A DNA stretch of 64,000 nt, from positions 14,543,501-14,607,500 of the forward strand of contig JAJNNQ010000009.1 of assembly GCA_027886175.1 (NCBI GenBank), read 5' to 3'. The notes beneath the pieces were generated by a model. That model was not told where the DNA came from and searched no databases. It saw only the letters and a program-made list of their open reading frames with translations. Positions within the stretch are counted from its first letter, which is position 1; each line of letters starts with the position of its first letter. The stretch comes from Phylloscopus collybita (lineage: Eukaryota; Chordata; Aves; Passeriformes; Phylloscopidae). The position numbers were made by a program, and so were the translations under genes. Shown here piece after piece: positions 50,871 to 63,878 of the stretch.

Positions 50871-52561
50871 GTAAAGCAATAAAAATAGAGATAAGGTTTG
50901 CATTGTCTACTGTCTTGTTAGGCTCACTCAGCTGAAGAAGAGCCACCAACCTGGGATTCTGCTCTGCCAGTATCATGCTGTGCTACCTCAGGAAAATTTG
51001 CACCCATGATGTGCCTCAGATATTTTTGGAGGGGATGGAAATCCATTGATTCTGAACATTAAGTTCGAAATCCATATTATTTATATGCAAGGTCAAGATT
51101 AATCTTGGCTGGAACAGGTGTGTTTGTAAAATAACAAATATCTTTTTTTCTTAACCTGTTAGTTCAAGCAGAGTTTGAAGATTTTAAGTGGCAACAATAT
51201 GAAGCATTCCTAGTTAAATATAGAAGAAGATGGTTTTGTTTAGGTACATATTTTGCAGATATTTCCTGAAGAAAGGCTGTCAAGTATTAAGAAACTGAAG
51301 TTGCAAGTTTATTATTTGAGTTCAGAAGCTGCATTACTTGTCATTCAACACTTAATTTTTGGTTTACCTGTATCCAGTTATGAGGAAGTCAAAAAACTCA
51401 TTAAAACAGTGTCTTTACTTCTAGAAACATATTAACTCCCTGTAAATATGACTAGTAACAAATAGCAGTTGACTTTATTTACTAAGGTGTATTTCAGAAC
51501 TGTATTCAGCAATTTTCCAAACTATGAACTCTTCAATACTAGATTTATTTGATTGCTCAAAATAATTTCTGCTGAGTCTTTTGGTTTTTACCTTCGAGAT
51601 TGTTAGAAGTGGCAAGAGTACTTTTGTCAAGCAGTTTTTGTTTTGGTTTAGTTTCATTTCCCTGTCACCATGACTATAACCTGTCATGCCTGCAACTTAG
51701 ATCTGAAACAGGTATCTGCTCTAAGGTGTCTCAGACGAGTAAATGCAGCTACATAATGACTTGCCTAGATTTTTTATTTTGCAAGAGAGAAACCTGTGAG
51801 ATTTCTATTCAAAATATGGAAAATTATGCAAATTATTGATAGTCAAAACCAGGAACATGTTCTGTTGGAACAAATATTTAACCTTAATTTGCTCACCATA
51901 TGTCAGTGATTGAAGGATGTGCTGCCAGTGATAAAGAAGAGAGATCTAGATCCAGGCTTACAGGCACCAGAGTTGGACCCATTCTAAGATTTGAATAAAT
52001 ACACCCAAATACTTGCAAAAGATCAGGATCTCAGAGGAGAACATTTCTCAAGAAAAAAAAACAAACATGGCTTTTATAACAGCAAAAAAGAAATCTGGAA
52101 ATAATGAGTGAATTATTTATAATTCTTTTTTGCTTTAGAGAAAAGTTTGCCCAGCCCATTTAAAACTCATTTAAGATTTTGCATAAAAGATATTTTCTCA
52201 AGCATCTTAAAATATTTCAAAATTGGCATTGGGGAATAAATTCTACTCCATCCAAGTAACAAGCTGCTCAGACTCCATGAAATGAAATGAATGCCATGGC
52301 CTTTTTAAGTGGCACAGGGAAGCTATTTATTATGAAAAGAGAAGTAGAAATAATTCTGCAATCTAGATAACACCTTTGACAATACTGCATATGAGCTCTC
52401 AGAATTCATTTCCACCTGAAAAATTGCACCTCTCATATTTACATATACTCTATTTCTAACAAAGGTTTCTTCTCTTTAAAAAGAATTTATGGTCTGCTGT
52501 GACACTGGCATTATGTGTCTCTTGGAATTTGGGGTCACATCCATGAAGTCTATCATAAGGA
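50871..52561. other. AT-rich non-coding DNA, nothing recognised
   Basis: No gene or repeat family seen. Open frames up to 79 codons lack motifs. Confidence 0.5.
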
Positions 52562-52969
52562 ATGAGTGCAGGGACACCTGTTTCCAGCTATGTAATCCTG
52601 AGCTCTTTAAGAACTGAGCAAATAATATCAAGTTATTTCACATATTATGAAGAAAAAAATCATGATTATACAAATGTGCTTAATTTCAAGTGCATAAGTA
52701 GTCCTACTATCTGTGGGATAAAAGCCACTGATGGAAGTAAATGCAACTGTACTGACAGATTTGGAGTGCAAGAGATGAAAATTTGCTCAGAAGATAGTAA
52801 GATTAAACCCCACATTAATTATCAATTTATATTGCCATGTGACTCTTCAAACTTTTTTTATGGAGTGAAATTGTTCTCCACCCTAACCCCATTGCCTGAA
52901 GTTGGTACCCAGAACGATTCTGTTCTGTCATGTACTGGCTCTTACCTTGGAAATGGGATTGAAGTGTGA
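52562..52969 (+). other. Longest open frame in the window (135 codons), unassigned
   Basis: An ATG-to-TGA frame whose product contains about nine Cys, several in the second half (CNCTDRFGVQEMKICSEDSK, then PCDSSNFFYG and SCTGSYLGNG). It has two potential N-glycosylation sequons (NCT and NDS). No signal peptide or membrane segment is visible. No family is recognised. A Cys-rich extracellular-type exon is one reading. A chance frame is another: in DNA of this composition a frame this long is uncommon but not impossible across six frames of 64 kb. No clear splice signals or poly(A) context decide it. Confidence 0.18.
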
Positions 52970-54189
52970 ATAGGTTAGTACATACTTGAGATGTCTTCCT
53001 GCAGAAATACAGATTCACCAGTGCACTCCAGAGAGACCCTTAGAGTGCTACAAATTGGTTCAGGAACAAAATGGGCAGCTGCCAAATATGATATAGTAAT
53101 GGTCATTACACATCTATTCACTTACTGCTGACATATGACCTCTTGTTAAAGTACCACAATGGGCCATAATTAAAGAAAAATAAAATGGCTAATCAAAAGC
53201 AACATGTTTGGTTTGCACATGCAGCACTATGGCTGTGCTGTAAATCTCATTCAAAGGTGGAAAACATCATTGTAGACCATGCTTGTATATGAATGTCTGC
53301 TGACTCTACAGATTTTCTTACTTTTATGTTTTTCTAAAAACCTAAACAACATACAGGTTTAGAAATGGAATTTTATTAGTCCATGGCTAATTATTGATGC
53401 TAGATACTAGAGTCTATCTGTGAGAAAGCAATTCTAACACATTTAATGAAAATATATATTTGTATATATTATCTCCTTGTTTTATTAGCCATACAAAAAG
53501 AAAAAAAAAAGAAAAAACGCTGCAAGACAATCTCTCTTTTTGTGTTTTGGTACCCAAGACCACACAGATACACAATAAAGTCTTAAGAAGGAGAGTTCTA
53601 TATGTTAAATTTTAAGCTTGCCTTTGTGGAGTGGTTTTGTATACTGACACATCCGAACTCTACTCATCATATTACTTGTTTTGGTATTAAAATATAAGAT
53701 AATTAAAATATTCTTAAAGCAATGGCTGTAAAAAAAGGGGCAATTTTGCAGCCACCGTCTTTGCCTATATGAACATTTTCTGCTACATTTTGAATTGCTC
53801 ATGTTATTATGAACTGTTTTACACTATAGAGTACAGAGTACAGTGTCATTCTGTTGACATCAGAAATTGATTAGGAATATTTCTAAACACTCTCATATCT
53901 TCTGGGAAAACACACAGCTTTGAAAAAAGTGAATTTGTGCCCTCTATTGAAAATTTCTTCTGGGCAGGGCAATATAACTTGTGAAAACTATCATATCAAG
54001 AGGCAGAACCATCTCTTTCTATCCAGGCCTTATGGTCTCTGCAGATTTCATTAGAGAATGGCACTGAAATGATACATGGTTTTGAAAAGGTCATTTAACT
54101 GCAAGGTCATTGATCTGTCAGTCCTCTTTAACATAATACCTTTACTGTTGTTAAATCATATACAAATATATTTTTTATATTCCGTATCA
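52970..54189. other. AT-rich non-coding DNA, nothing recognised
   Basis: Unique-looking. Contains an A-rich run at about 53499-53517 (AGAAAAAAAAAAGAAAAAA). No gene recognised. Confidence 0.5.
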
Positions 54190-54535
54190 GAATTACAGAA
54201 TCACACAGCATGCTGAGTTGGAAGCAACCCAGAAGGATCACAGAAGTCCAATCTTGGCCGAGCACAGGAGAGCCCTGGGAGTCACACCATGGGCTGGAGA
54301 GCATTTCAATGCTCTTGAGCTCTGTCAGGCTGGTGCTGTCACCACTGCCCTGGGGAGCCTGTACCAGTGCCCAGCCGCCCTCTGGGTGAAGAACAATTTT
54401 CTAATATCCAACATAAACCTCCTGTGACACAGCTTCAGACCATTCCCTCAGGTCCTGTCCCTGGTACCCACAGAGAACAGATCAGTGTCTGCCCCTCCTC
54501 TTCCCCTCACAAGGCTCTCAGTAACAGATTACAGG
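54190..54535 (-). mobile_element. CR1 LINE 3' end, well preserved
   Basis: Read on the plus strand it begins with the complement of the CR1 3' terminus (ACAGAATCACACAGCATGCT, GAGTTGGAAG). It continues with hallmark blocks AGCTCTGTCAGGCTGGTGCT, GTCACCACTGCCCTGGGGAG, CCTGTACCAGTGCCC, CCCTCTGGGTGAAGAACAAT, CCATTCCCTCAGGTCCTGTC and CCCCTCCTCTTCCCCTCAC. These match the avian CR1 consensus closely. The copy is 5'-truncated as usual for CR1 (about 345 bp kept) and lies on the minus strand. It is better preserved than the fragments at 34-40 kb, so it is a younger insertion. Plus-strand frames over it are not genes. Confidence 0.95.
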
Positions 54536-57500
54536 AAAAGGTATGTAGACAAAAAAAAAGAAAATTCTCAACTGTATCTGAAAAGACTAAGAAATCTTAT
54601 AAACACTTGCAGATGTGCTGTGAAACCTCTTTGTGAAAAGACAGTTTCATTTTTTCCTGTAAAATCTGATCCTGGGTGGTGGTTTGCTGTACTAGCCTTC
54701 TTTCATGCTGTCAGGTGGCTCTATAGCCACACCATGCTAAGAACTAGAAAGTCATAAGTTTTTCAGAAAAACAATGTTTTAGTGTGACAGTTTTTTAGTG
54801 AAAACTACCATTGATTTTGTGGGGAAAAAATATGAAACACCCCAAAATAATGTCTTCTGTAGTTACTGATCAGGAAATTGATACAAATATTTATGTATCC
54901 TTGTTCTGTGCTCATAAAATGTAGTTGTAGTCCAAATACCACTGAAAAACAACAATGCAAGTTAGTTTAATTTGCCAAATAATGCCTTCTGAGAACATCT
55001 TAAGTTAGATTTGTGTTTAGAGGAGACTGCTCATTCACTTGGAATGAAAATTAGTTTTGGAATGGAAAGTAAATCAGTTGTTTTCTACTTTTATATCAAT
55101 AAAGCAGAGCATGTTTCACACCACCAGCTTAACTGTAAGACAGACCTCTTTGCAGGTTAAAAAAGAAATTACAATGGAGATAGTTTTCTAGTTTTTGTCT
55201 TGGAGATTTCAGTATTATTCCTTTCTTTACACTCTGTGCTCTTTGCTCTTTCTGGAGTTCTGAGGTGAGAAAGACCTCTGCAGAGATAGTGGTTCACAGA
55301 ATTTCAGATACATGTGAATTCGATTTACGATGCACCTCAGCCCTCCTCTGCTATTGAACTCAATGAAACAGCTTTTACCATTCCCACACATTTAGGCTAT
55401 TGTGTTTAAAACCACTGTCTTTAGTCTCATGCATTTTATTCCCACATGTTAAAGCTCCTCAGGGCAACTGCTATATCCATCTATTTTTTGAAAGATATTC
55501 AAGAGCCCTTACATCATTATGATGTGCATAAAAAATTAACAGAACTTCCTTCCCCACATTTTCATTTCTCTTTGATACCTTCTCTCCTTCCCCATTTTCT
55601 CTCACTTCTGTTTCCATTCCAGAGTTTCTCCTCCTAAGCTGACCTGTGCTACAGGAACATCAGACTGGTTCTCCTGCCTGCCTAGCCTAGCCCCAGCTGT
55701 CATCCTGTGACAGCTCCCACACTCTGGTGGATGGAGAAGTCTCTTCTCTGAGCATATCTACAAAAAAGGTCGAGCTGTCTAGCTCCTTCCAACCCACTGC
55801 TTTTAGTAAAAACAGGGTGGTTTGTTTGTTTGCTTGCTTGTTTGTTTCCCCCTTTATTAACCACAGTTGTGGAAACTACTATTGTAGTGTTAGTGTAATA
55901 AAAGGAGTACAAGGCAAAGGATTTTAAAAACCTAAAGTGAATTTTAGAGTTGAATTCACAAATTTGAATTCACAAATTCAAGTTCACTATGTGGTTCCTT
56001 TTTAATTCTATTCATAAAGTTTGGCTATTGTAAACCATACTGATATGCCAGTAATGAATCTCCAGAGAGATCAAGTATTTAACACTTCAGCTTTTAAGGT
56101 ATAATCTAAGGTATAATATTATAAAGTATAATCTCCTTTTAAGTTATTTATTTTTTTATTTATTAAAATGAACAAATAAAGTGTATGTGAAATGACTTTG
56201 ATGTAGTCTTTTCATATCAGGGTCTTTGATTTTAGGAGTTACACAAAATAGGGAGTAATATCAGAAGTTAAGTTTTATATTTTTACTGTCATGGATAACT
56301 TATTATATTTTTCTGAATCATATACCATGAAAAGTAATGAAGTGTCAAATTTACTTGAGAAAAATTTCACATCAACTGCATAAAAGGCTTACTAAAGTGT
56401 GAGATTTATTTATTAGTTGAAAGGTAAGCATTAAAAAAATTAATTTTTTTTCTGAAATCCAGTATTTTTTTAAATGTTTTTTTCCAGAAATCCAGTAACC
56501 TCACATATGTGATACAGAAATTTTAAGCAAAAGTCAGATTTCTAATACAATCATAGCAGAGAAAGCAAGAGTGTCCCATTGTTCTCTGAAAGAAACAAAA
56601 CCATCAGCTGAGTTAAAGATTTTAATTTAAAAAATGTGGATAATTCCTGACTATCTGTCTCAGCAAAGACAAGCATGAGCAAACTGGATAGAACAAACTG
56701 GAGAAGGTTAGTGGGCAGAAGGATCACCATGGGAAGCAGGCACAAGCTCTAGAAATATGAACAAGGGGCACTGGAGCACAACAAGGAGAGGAAAAGGCTT
56801 ACATAGAGCCAGTTCTGTATTAGAAGGCCACGCCTCAAACTTCACCATGCCCAGATTTAGAGCAGTAGCATCAATACTTAGCAAGAGTAATTTTTCCATT
56901 CCTTCAGAAGAGTGCCTATTTTAAAACATCTCCTTATAATGTTCAAAGGTTCTTATCCTCTACTGTTACCTTCACAAACTGCTTTTTACTGAATTTTTTT
57001 CCCGTTTAGGGAAGTATACACCCATACTAGACTAGGGGAAGAGCTACATAACATAAGTGATCTGCTTCCATAACTGATCTGGCTATGGGAGGAGGTTTTC
57101 CATGTCTTCTGGTTCTGTATTGGAGACAATGAGCACTCTACCTCAGGGTACAGGTAGAGGCTGTTCTGGTATTCTGAACCATAAGCTTAATTTAGTTTCC
57201 CAACAGATAAGCAGCTCATGAGTGCAGAAGACATAAGCAGGAGGGCAGGGACAAAACTGGTTACTGCACAACTAGATTTTTCTCCCAAGTAAGATAAATG
57301 TAGAGGGAACAACTTTTTACACATAGTACATGTAACCTTTGGACAGGCCATGAAATATGTAGGCAATAAACAGAAAAATTAAAAAATAAAAGAAAGCCAT
57401 GTGTTATTTGATCTTAATGAAGACATACTTCACAAACTAGACAAAGTTGGCCCTATCAATAGAATGTAAAATCATGCAAAGGATGAGGAAATACCCTCCA

Positions 57501-59347
57501 TTTTATCAACAGAAATTCCTTGATGGAGATCAGAATCTCTGCACATGTGGTAACCAGGTACTGTAAGTTCATGGTCTGCTCTGTCATTGTCAAACTATGT
57601 TTCAGACAGGAATGGTAACTGTAGCTGTGTTTAAAAAAGCAGACATCTGACTGATCAATTCTATTAGGTAAACTTACATTTTTCAGAGCTCTTTGTTGGG
57701 AATGTACAAGAATGACAGTCATGTCCAAAAAAATCCAGGTTTGAGAATGGCTAATGCAGTAGATTTATTGAATAGAAACTGTGATAAAAAATGATGGTTC
57801 AAACAATGTATCAGAGAAGGGAGTCATGGAGAAATTACAGTATTTTTTTTTCAGAGCTGAAAAAAAACCCCTGAGAATGCAGATGTACTAGACAGATAAA
57901 AAACATGAAACATTCTACAAATCAAGCAAAGATCATGTTAATTTCTACCATGATGTTAAGGAAAACAGAGGGGTCAACAAGTGCCCTGTGATCAGAGGAG
58001 ACAACAACAGGACTTGAAAGCAGGAGTAAAAATAATCTTCAGTTATAAAACACTACATCTAATCAGATTCAAGTGCATGTCAGGATGTCTTCAGTCTAAT
58101 TTACAAAAGTTTGGATGTACAACTTTCAGACACTGAAAACCTGCACATTTAAATCCTTAGCATGGTAAGGTGCCTTTGTTTGTTGTGCACTCCAATTAGA
58201 TGATCAATTTTTTTTGCCTTTGATTATTGCGCAAACTATTCCAGAACCACTTTGTGCAAAAGAGAAAAATAGGTTGCTGCTGCAAATGGCAGTCCTGCAC
58301 TGTTATTCCAGTGGAGAGAGGAAATTATTTTCTGTATCATCTGGTACATGGAATTAAAAGCTGGACAGATAACACATATGAAAGTATGTCTGCATTTGAA
58401 GTGTGGGAAGTAAGGAAAACAACAGATAGTAACATCAAGCTGCAAAATATTGTTTTTCTCAAATATCCATTAATGCAAGACTGATAGCTCAGTTCAGAGC
58501 CTCTGGAAAATAGGAATAAACAATGATGGATTTTTATCTTGTCATGAACCTCACCTTATGTAAGGTGGGCAAAAAAATCTTGAAATTAGAATGGTGACAC
58601 TCCTAAAGCCAATAAGCTTAATAAACTATAAACTGACAAATTTTTGAAAATGCTTAGTATTCTATGTAAATGGAAAATGTTCTCAGCTCTTACAAATACA
58701 ATTGGGTCTAATATGGGATCTATCAAATCACTTCACAGCAAAATTTAACAGAAACTCTTTGTGAAGAGTTGACTCCATGTCACCTTGGAAAAGATTCTTA
58801 ATGAATACTTTCTATCAATCAAATTTCAGACTGTTTTTGGGAACTGGTTTCAAATTTCCTGTCCAACAAATTTATATAACTACCTACTTTTGCAAAAGAA
58901 AGCAAATAGTCTCAAAGCTTACATGAAACAGTCAAACTCATCTCAAACAACTGTGTTTTTTGAATACAACACTTGCAAAGTATTATATATATAAACATTT
59001 TACCCTTATTTTGGACCCTCTTCTGAAAATCACTTTTTTTTAATGGGACAGAAAATTGGTTTCCTAAACCTCTCCTTTCCTTTTCATCCCTTCAGCTTCA
59101 GTAAAGTGAAAAACCTACAGGCAGATTTTTCACTGAACTGAATAGCACAGGATTTTCACCCAAGAGGATGGTTGCTCTCTCATGTCTCTAGGACAAATAT
59201 TCCACTCTGTGCCAAAATCAGAGGCTCACAAATGTTCTGGCCAATGTAGCACTGGGCTTTCTGGTTACCATAGGATTTTTTTTTTTTTTTTAATTATTAA
59301 ATTTGCAGGTACTCTAAATCTAGAGGTAGCCCCTCAAATTTTGGATT
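54536..59347. other. Non-coding DNA between two CR1 copies
   Basis: No supported gene. Noted items are an 8-bp-stem hairpin AGCTGTCA/TGACAGCT at 55695-55715, a TTTGTTTGCTTGC simple stretch at 55821-55848, and a direct repeat TGAATTCACAAATT twice at about 55952-55978. The patches at 56.7-57.3 kb and 58.2-58.45 kb are less AT-biased but unrecognised. Confidence 0.5.
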
Positions 59348-59788
59348 CCTAGAATCATAAAATGGCTTGTATTGAAAGGGACCCTAAGTTTTACCTAGCT
59401 CCAGCTATGGGTAAGGAGACCACCCTTTAGAACAGATTGCTCATAGCACTATACAGCCTGGCTTTGAATACTCCACAGATGGGGTTTCCACAACTTCTCT
59501 GGGCAACCTGTTCTGGTGTCTTACTACTCTCATAATGAATAATTTCTTCCTAATATGTGATCTAAACCTAATCTCTTTCTGTTTAAAGCCATCCCCCCTT
59601 GTTCTGTCATTACATGCCCTTGTAAAAAGCTCCTCTCTGGGTCTCTTGCAGGGCACCTCCAGGTACTGGAAGGTGCTGTAAGGTATTCCTGGGGCCTTCT
59701 CTTCTCCAGCCTGAACAACCCTAACTATCTCAGCCTGTCTTTAGAGGTGCTCCAGCCTTGTTCTGATAATTTTGGTGGTGAGATTGGG
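59348..59788 (-). mobile_element. CR1 LINE 3' end, second well-preserved copy
   Basis: Begins on the plus strand with CTAGAATCATAAAATGGCTT (complement of the CR1 3' terminal repeat) and continues GGGGTTTCCACAACTTCTCT, GGGCAACCTGTTCTGGTG, AATAATTTCTTCCTAATATG, TTTAAAGCCATCCCCCCTTG, ACATGCCCTTGTAAAAAGCT, CAGGTACTGGAAGGTGCTGT, CTTCTCTTCTCCAGCCTGAA and TCTCAGCCTGTCTTTAGAGG. All are in consensus order for the avian CR1 3' end. It is about 440 bp, 5'-truncated, on the minus strand. It belongs to a different CR1 subfamily from the copy at 54.2 kb, judged by the different 3' block structure. Minus-strand frames over it are repeat-derived. Confidence 0.95.
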
Positions 59789-61924
59789 CCTGAATGATGT
59801 CTTACTATCCTGTTAGTGAAAAAATGTCAAAGGTTCCTCCAAGCTTTGCTGGGAAGGAGAATTTTGGCAGATGTCCAGCCTACCATTTGGCCTCTTGTCA
59901 GCTCCATGGTAGCAGCAAGGCTAGGAATAATGGTCTGTTTAGACAACATGCTGACTGTGGTACAGAACAGAAAGCTGTTAGCAACACAAGTTGATTTGGT
60001 AAAAAACCATTCTCAAGGGCCAGAGTCGCTGAAAAATTACCAGGAATCAAATCTGGCTGCTGCCTAGAAAACAAAAGTTTGTTGGATTTGCAGTCCTGAT
60101 GTCTCTGCTTCAGAGGCTTTTAGACCTTTCCAGGTTGCATCAGAGAATGTATTCTGAACGTATAATGGCTACGAGGAGTTGGCCATCTACTCCAGGGGGA
60201 CAGTTTATGCCAGTGTTAGTAGATTCAGAGATGCAAAATGCATATTAGGTCATCCTAATCATCTTGTCACCGAGGGAAGGAAGGCACTATGATCTGAAAA
60301 TCATTTGTTTCCTTTCTTATCTTCTTGCAATATTTCAGAGTAATGGGTCCACTTCTTTGGAAGGCAATTTTATAGCCTTCTTAGAAGGCTTTTGCATATG
60401 AAAATTACTTTTCAATCTCTTGTACTTCTGGTTATGTGCAAATACAGAATTTTCTGTGCCCTCACATTGGTTACTCCCAAATTTAGGACAGTGCAGAAAA
60501 CCTCTCTTCCCATATTCATATTTTCTTTTTTTCAGCAATAAAAATAAGTTTAAAATGCAGTAAAAATTTAAATTCTTACTTCAGAAAATATTTTCTCCAT
60601 CTTTTTAGCAAAAGGAGAGGTTAAACTCTAAAAAAATCCAATTTTTTTGCCATTTTAAGTTTTTTGAGGTTTTAGAACAAAATGTATTTCTTCATGAAAA
60701 TCTGTCTCTTTAAGAATTCCCCTTCTCAATAAAAAATTTTTGTTTGGGAAATCATCAGATGTCCTTAAGAATTGAAAAATATTTACTTGCTGTATAACAT
60801 GTATTAGAACCTGTCAGTGTCCTGCATTTTCTAATTATCTCTCTTCCTTGCAGCTTTGGTGCCTTCCATAACTAAAGAAATAGTGAAAATAAAATATTTT
60901 GTCACTTCCCATGCAATAGCTGCTTTATGTCACACATTAAGAGAAAGGCTGTGAAGGAACAGTTCCTATTAAGACATTGCTCTCTGGAAATATATTAGAC
61001 CATCCAAGGTCTGTAATGTTTTCTGTCCATAAAATTTGCATTCCTACAAACATATCTGTAGTACCAGAGTAAAATGGTTTTTAAATGTAGCTTTCATAGT
61101 ACTTAAAGGGCGACAGAGAAGAACAATCCATGGCTTGTTTTGTCCATAAAAACAAGACCTTTTTTTGTTCATTTTGATTCATGGAGTATTTTTAATGTTC
61201 AATCTGGCTGCTTCTTTTAAAAGACAAAGCTTTATTTAAAAGCTTTGCAAAACGGAATAAAATATGCCTGTGGACTCAGGGTATTGACACCAACAGAGGA
61301 CCTGAAAAGAATCTCTTAAAAGATTAAGAGAAATACGGATGTAGGAAGATTTTGAGAAAATAGTCAGACCATTGACAAAATGGTTTCTTCAGAAAAATAT
61401 TTAAAATTTAAAAGTTGGGAAAAGATTAAAAAAAGGATGAAGCAAATAGCAAAGCCCAGAAACACAAGCTGAAACTAGCATACACACATTCAGGCATTTT
61501 TCAGTCCTATCTAATCTAGTGTAAATAAACCAAAAGTAAGAGTATATGAATGTTTGTGGAGTGAAAATTAGGTATTAAAAATTGCACATCAATGATGTTT
61601 TGTTAATCCCTTTACATCCATGTAAATTCTTAAAACATTCTATTAGAACAGCAGATATGCAGTGACTTTTTTAGATTAAATGCACTACAGAAGTGGCTAC
61701 AATAATTTCACAGTTTAAGGCTTGGGCATATGGAATTTAAAACAGAACTTCATCACTATAACATTACGTATTCGGTTCTTTCTTCACTGAAAAAGCCATG
61801 AAGTAGGTACATTAACTCCAAACAATCATTACTTTAGCACAGTACTTCTCAGTGCTAGCATTTCTATTTCCTTACTGAAGCATTATGGACTTACGTGGCC
61901 CCTATTATTATAGTTCTCTCAACC
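59789..61924. other. Non-coding DNA between CR1 and MIR remnants
   Basis: Two overlapping frames (59794-59994 and 59816-60067) have no recognisable domain. Small inverted repeats lie at 60374-60390 (AGCCTTCT/AGAAGGCT) and 61225-61247 (CAAAGCTTT/AAAGCTTTG). Nothing else was recognised. Confidence 0.5.
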
Positions 61925-62090
61925 ATTTCCTATGTATTTAACTGCCCAATTACCCTGTGAGACAGAATAAACCCACTTATTCCTATTTTATGCAATGAGA
62001 AAACAGGACTCGAAGGACTGGTGACTTATCTAAGGTCACACAACAACTTAAATGGAGTCTTCTAAAGCAACAGGCTCAGTGCCTTTATTT
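61925..62090 (-). mobile_element. Ancient MIR-type SINE remnant
   Basis: On the plus strand the blocks CCAATTACCCTGTGAGACAG, CCTATTTTATGCAATGAGAA, AACAGGACTCGAAGGACTGG, TGACTTATCTAAGGTCACAC and AACAACTTAAATGGAGTC follow the complement of the MIR core in order ('aa.ccctatgaggta... ccc.ttttacagatgagaaaac.gaggc..agagaggttaagtgacttgcc.aaggtcacacagc.agtaagtgg'). MIR is a tRNA-derived SINE with a conserved core, active early in amniote history, and few copies survive in birds. The tRNA-like head (right end in this orientation) and 3' end are not clearly preserved. Confidence 0.7.
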
Positions 62091-62673
62091 CCTGCATATG
62101 CCACTTGAAATAGTCTGTGCATGGTATCTCACTAAGTACTCTACAAAATCAAAGAGCTTACTGCAAAGACTAGAGCCTTTTCTCACAAAATATTGATTTC
62201 AGAATCCCACATCTTTCAGAAAAGGAAAAAAAGCAAAAACCTCAATGGTCAACCAGGTTTATCCAGTTTAATTTTACTTGGAATGGTACAGTTTTTATAT
62301 GATTATAAGTCTGTCATGACACATAATACAATCATTTTTATTTAAAATATTATTCTATATTTTTCAATTTTAGTTCCATTCATATCAACACTAACAATGT
62401 TAGTACATCTATAAACACAGCTCAGCCCTGAATGGGCAGTACCTTGTGCCTGCAGAGAAACACCCAAGGGATGTCCCTGGATATACCCAAAACTGCACTG
62501 TTCTGTGGCACTACAAAAAGCAGTCCTCTATCATTGGCCAGTTTCTCCTCTTCTCCTGTGTACAAAAAAGTGCTTTATGTGGTCAATATTTTTTTAAAAA
62601 TATTTTTCTTGATAATTAATAAAGTACACTGTCCTTGATTTTTACAGTACTGTCTTAAATCTCTGTTGTGTTA
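62091..62673. other. Non-coding DNA, nothing recognised
   Basis: AT-rich unique-looking sequence between the MIR remnant and a CA-rich tract. Confidence 0.5.
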
Positions 62674-62735
62674 TAAACACACACAAGCTGACACACAGAG
62701 GCAAACACAAAGATACACACACACCCCCACACCCC
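62674..62735. repeat. CA-rich imperfect microsatellite
   Basis: ACACACACAAGCTGACACAC, GGCAAACACAAAGATACACA and CACACACCCCCACACCCC form a degenerate CA repeat passing into C-rich sequence. Confidence 0.85.
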
Positions 62736-63878
62736 GCTGCTACCAATTTTTTCTCGAGCTCCATGGACAGCAGCTAAAAAGCAGTAGAGCTGTCATGTGT
62801 ATGGGAAAAGCATGGTATCACATAAATTATTGAAACTGCACCTGCTTGATCTCTGAGGACAATTTGATGCAGTCAGTGTGCAATGTGTACTCACACAGGT
62901 GCTCATACAACACACATACTCACTGGCATTTGGGAAAGCATCATAACTAAATCTTTTCATTGTCATTACAGAAAATAGCACATGATCATTTTTGATAGTT
63001 TAGGAACTGCTCTGCATTGCATACATTCTTAAGAGTTCTCCAGTTTCCATACATCAATTGCTTTCAGTTAAGAAAGTAATTCTTATCCTAGAAACCTTAA
63101 TGTAACCTTAATGTAACTACAAATGCCCTGTACACTGGGTAAGATCTGCACTCCCAGCTGTTGGCCATAAGGGGAGAAGCTGGAAACAAAAATATGTCCA
63201 GGAATATTCAAGGGAGGCTGAAAAGTTCACTCCAAGATTGAGGCTAAACTTCCAGTTTAGCTATCTCAAAAACATAGAAATGAGTTTCAATGAGTTCACA
63301 GAATTGAATTATCTACACATATATAAAAAAAAATGTTCTCATTTTTATGAAACTAATTCACATTATGCTTTTAGAGACACAAGGACAGAACCAGATGAAG
63401 TTTTTCTAATAACCAAATGTACAAACTGCCAAAACATATTACTAAAACTTTCTAGTTATATTTCTATATTTTCCTTGCTTAAGAGGTTCAGAAAGTTCTC
63501 ATCCTGGCAGAAGAGAGGTAATAGAAAGAAACTGACTTAAAGTAGAATTTGGCTTCCCTGAGATGCAAAGAGGGTGGGAGGTTTTCCATGTGAGTGTCGC
63601 CACTGTTCACACAGAGGTGGTGTAAAACTCCCTGAACATAACAGGGCTCAGGAGGTGTGATTATGGATTAAATTCACATTCCAGGTTACCTTCTATAATC
63701 AATTCTCTAAAAGACAGCTGGTGCTCAGAGGCAGAAATTTTAGGTTTTCTGACTCTCTTGCTGAACACTAGCAGGAAATTCAGTCATCCAAATCTAGCTT
63801 TAATTTTAGACTACTAAAGTGAAATTCCAGAAAAGAGCGGGCAACTGTGAAACTGACAGGCACTTCACTTTGTCCTGG
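62736..63878. other. Non-coding DNA, nothing recognised
   Basis: No supported gene or repeat. The 100-codon frame at 63238-63540 is AT-driven, Lys-rich at its end, and has no domain. Confidence 0.5.

Noticed and set aside
54218..54757. Three plus-strand open frames
   Set aside because: They read the non-coding strand of a CR1 3' end or its flank in different frames; none has a domain.
59441..59718. Minus-strand frames with a basic, protein-like composition
   Set aside because: They lie wholly inside the CR1 copy at 59348-59788 and reflect its 3' end, not a host gene.
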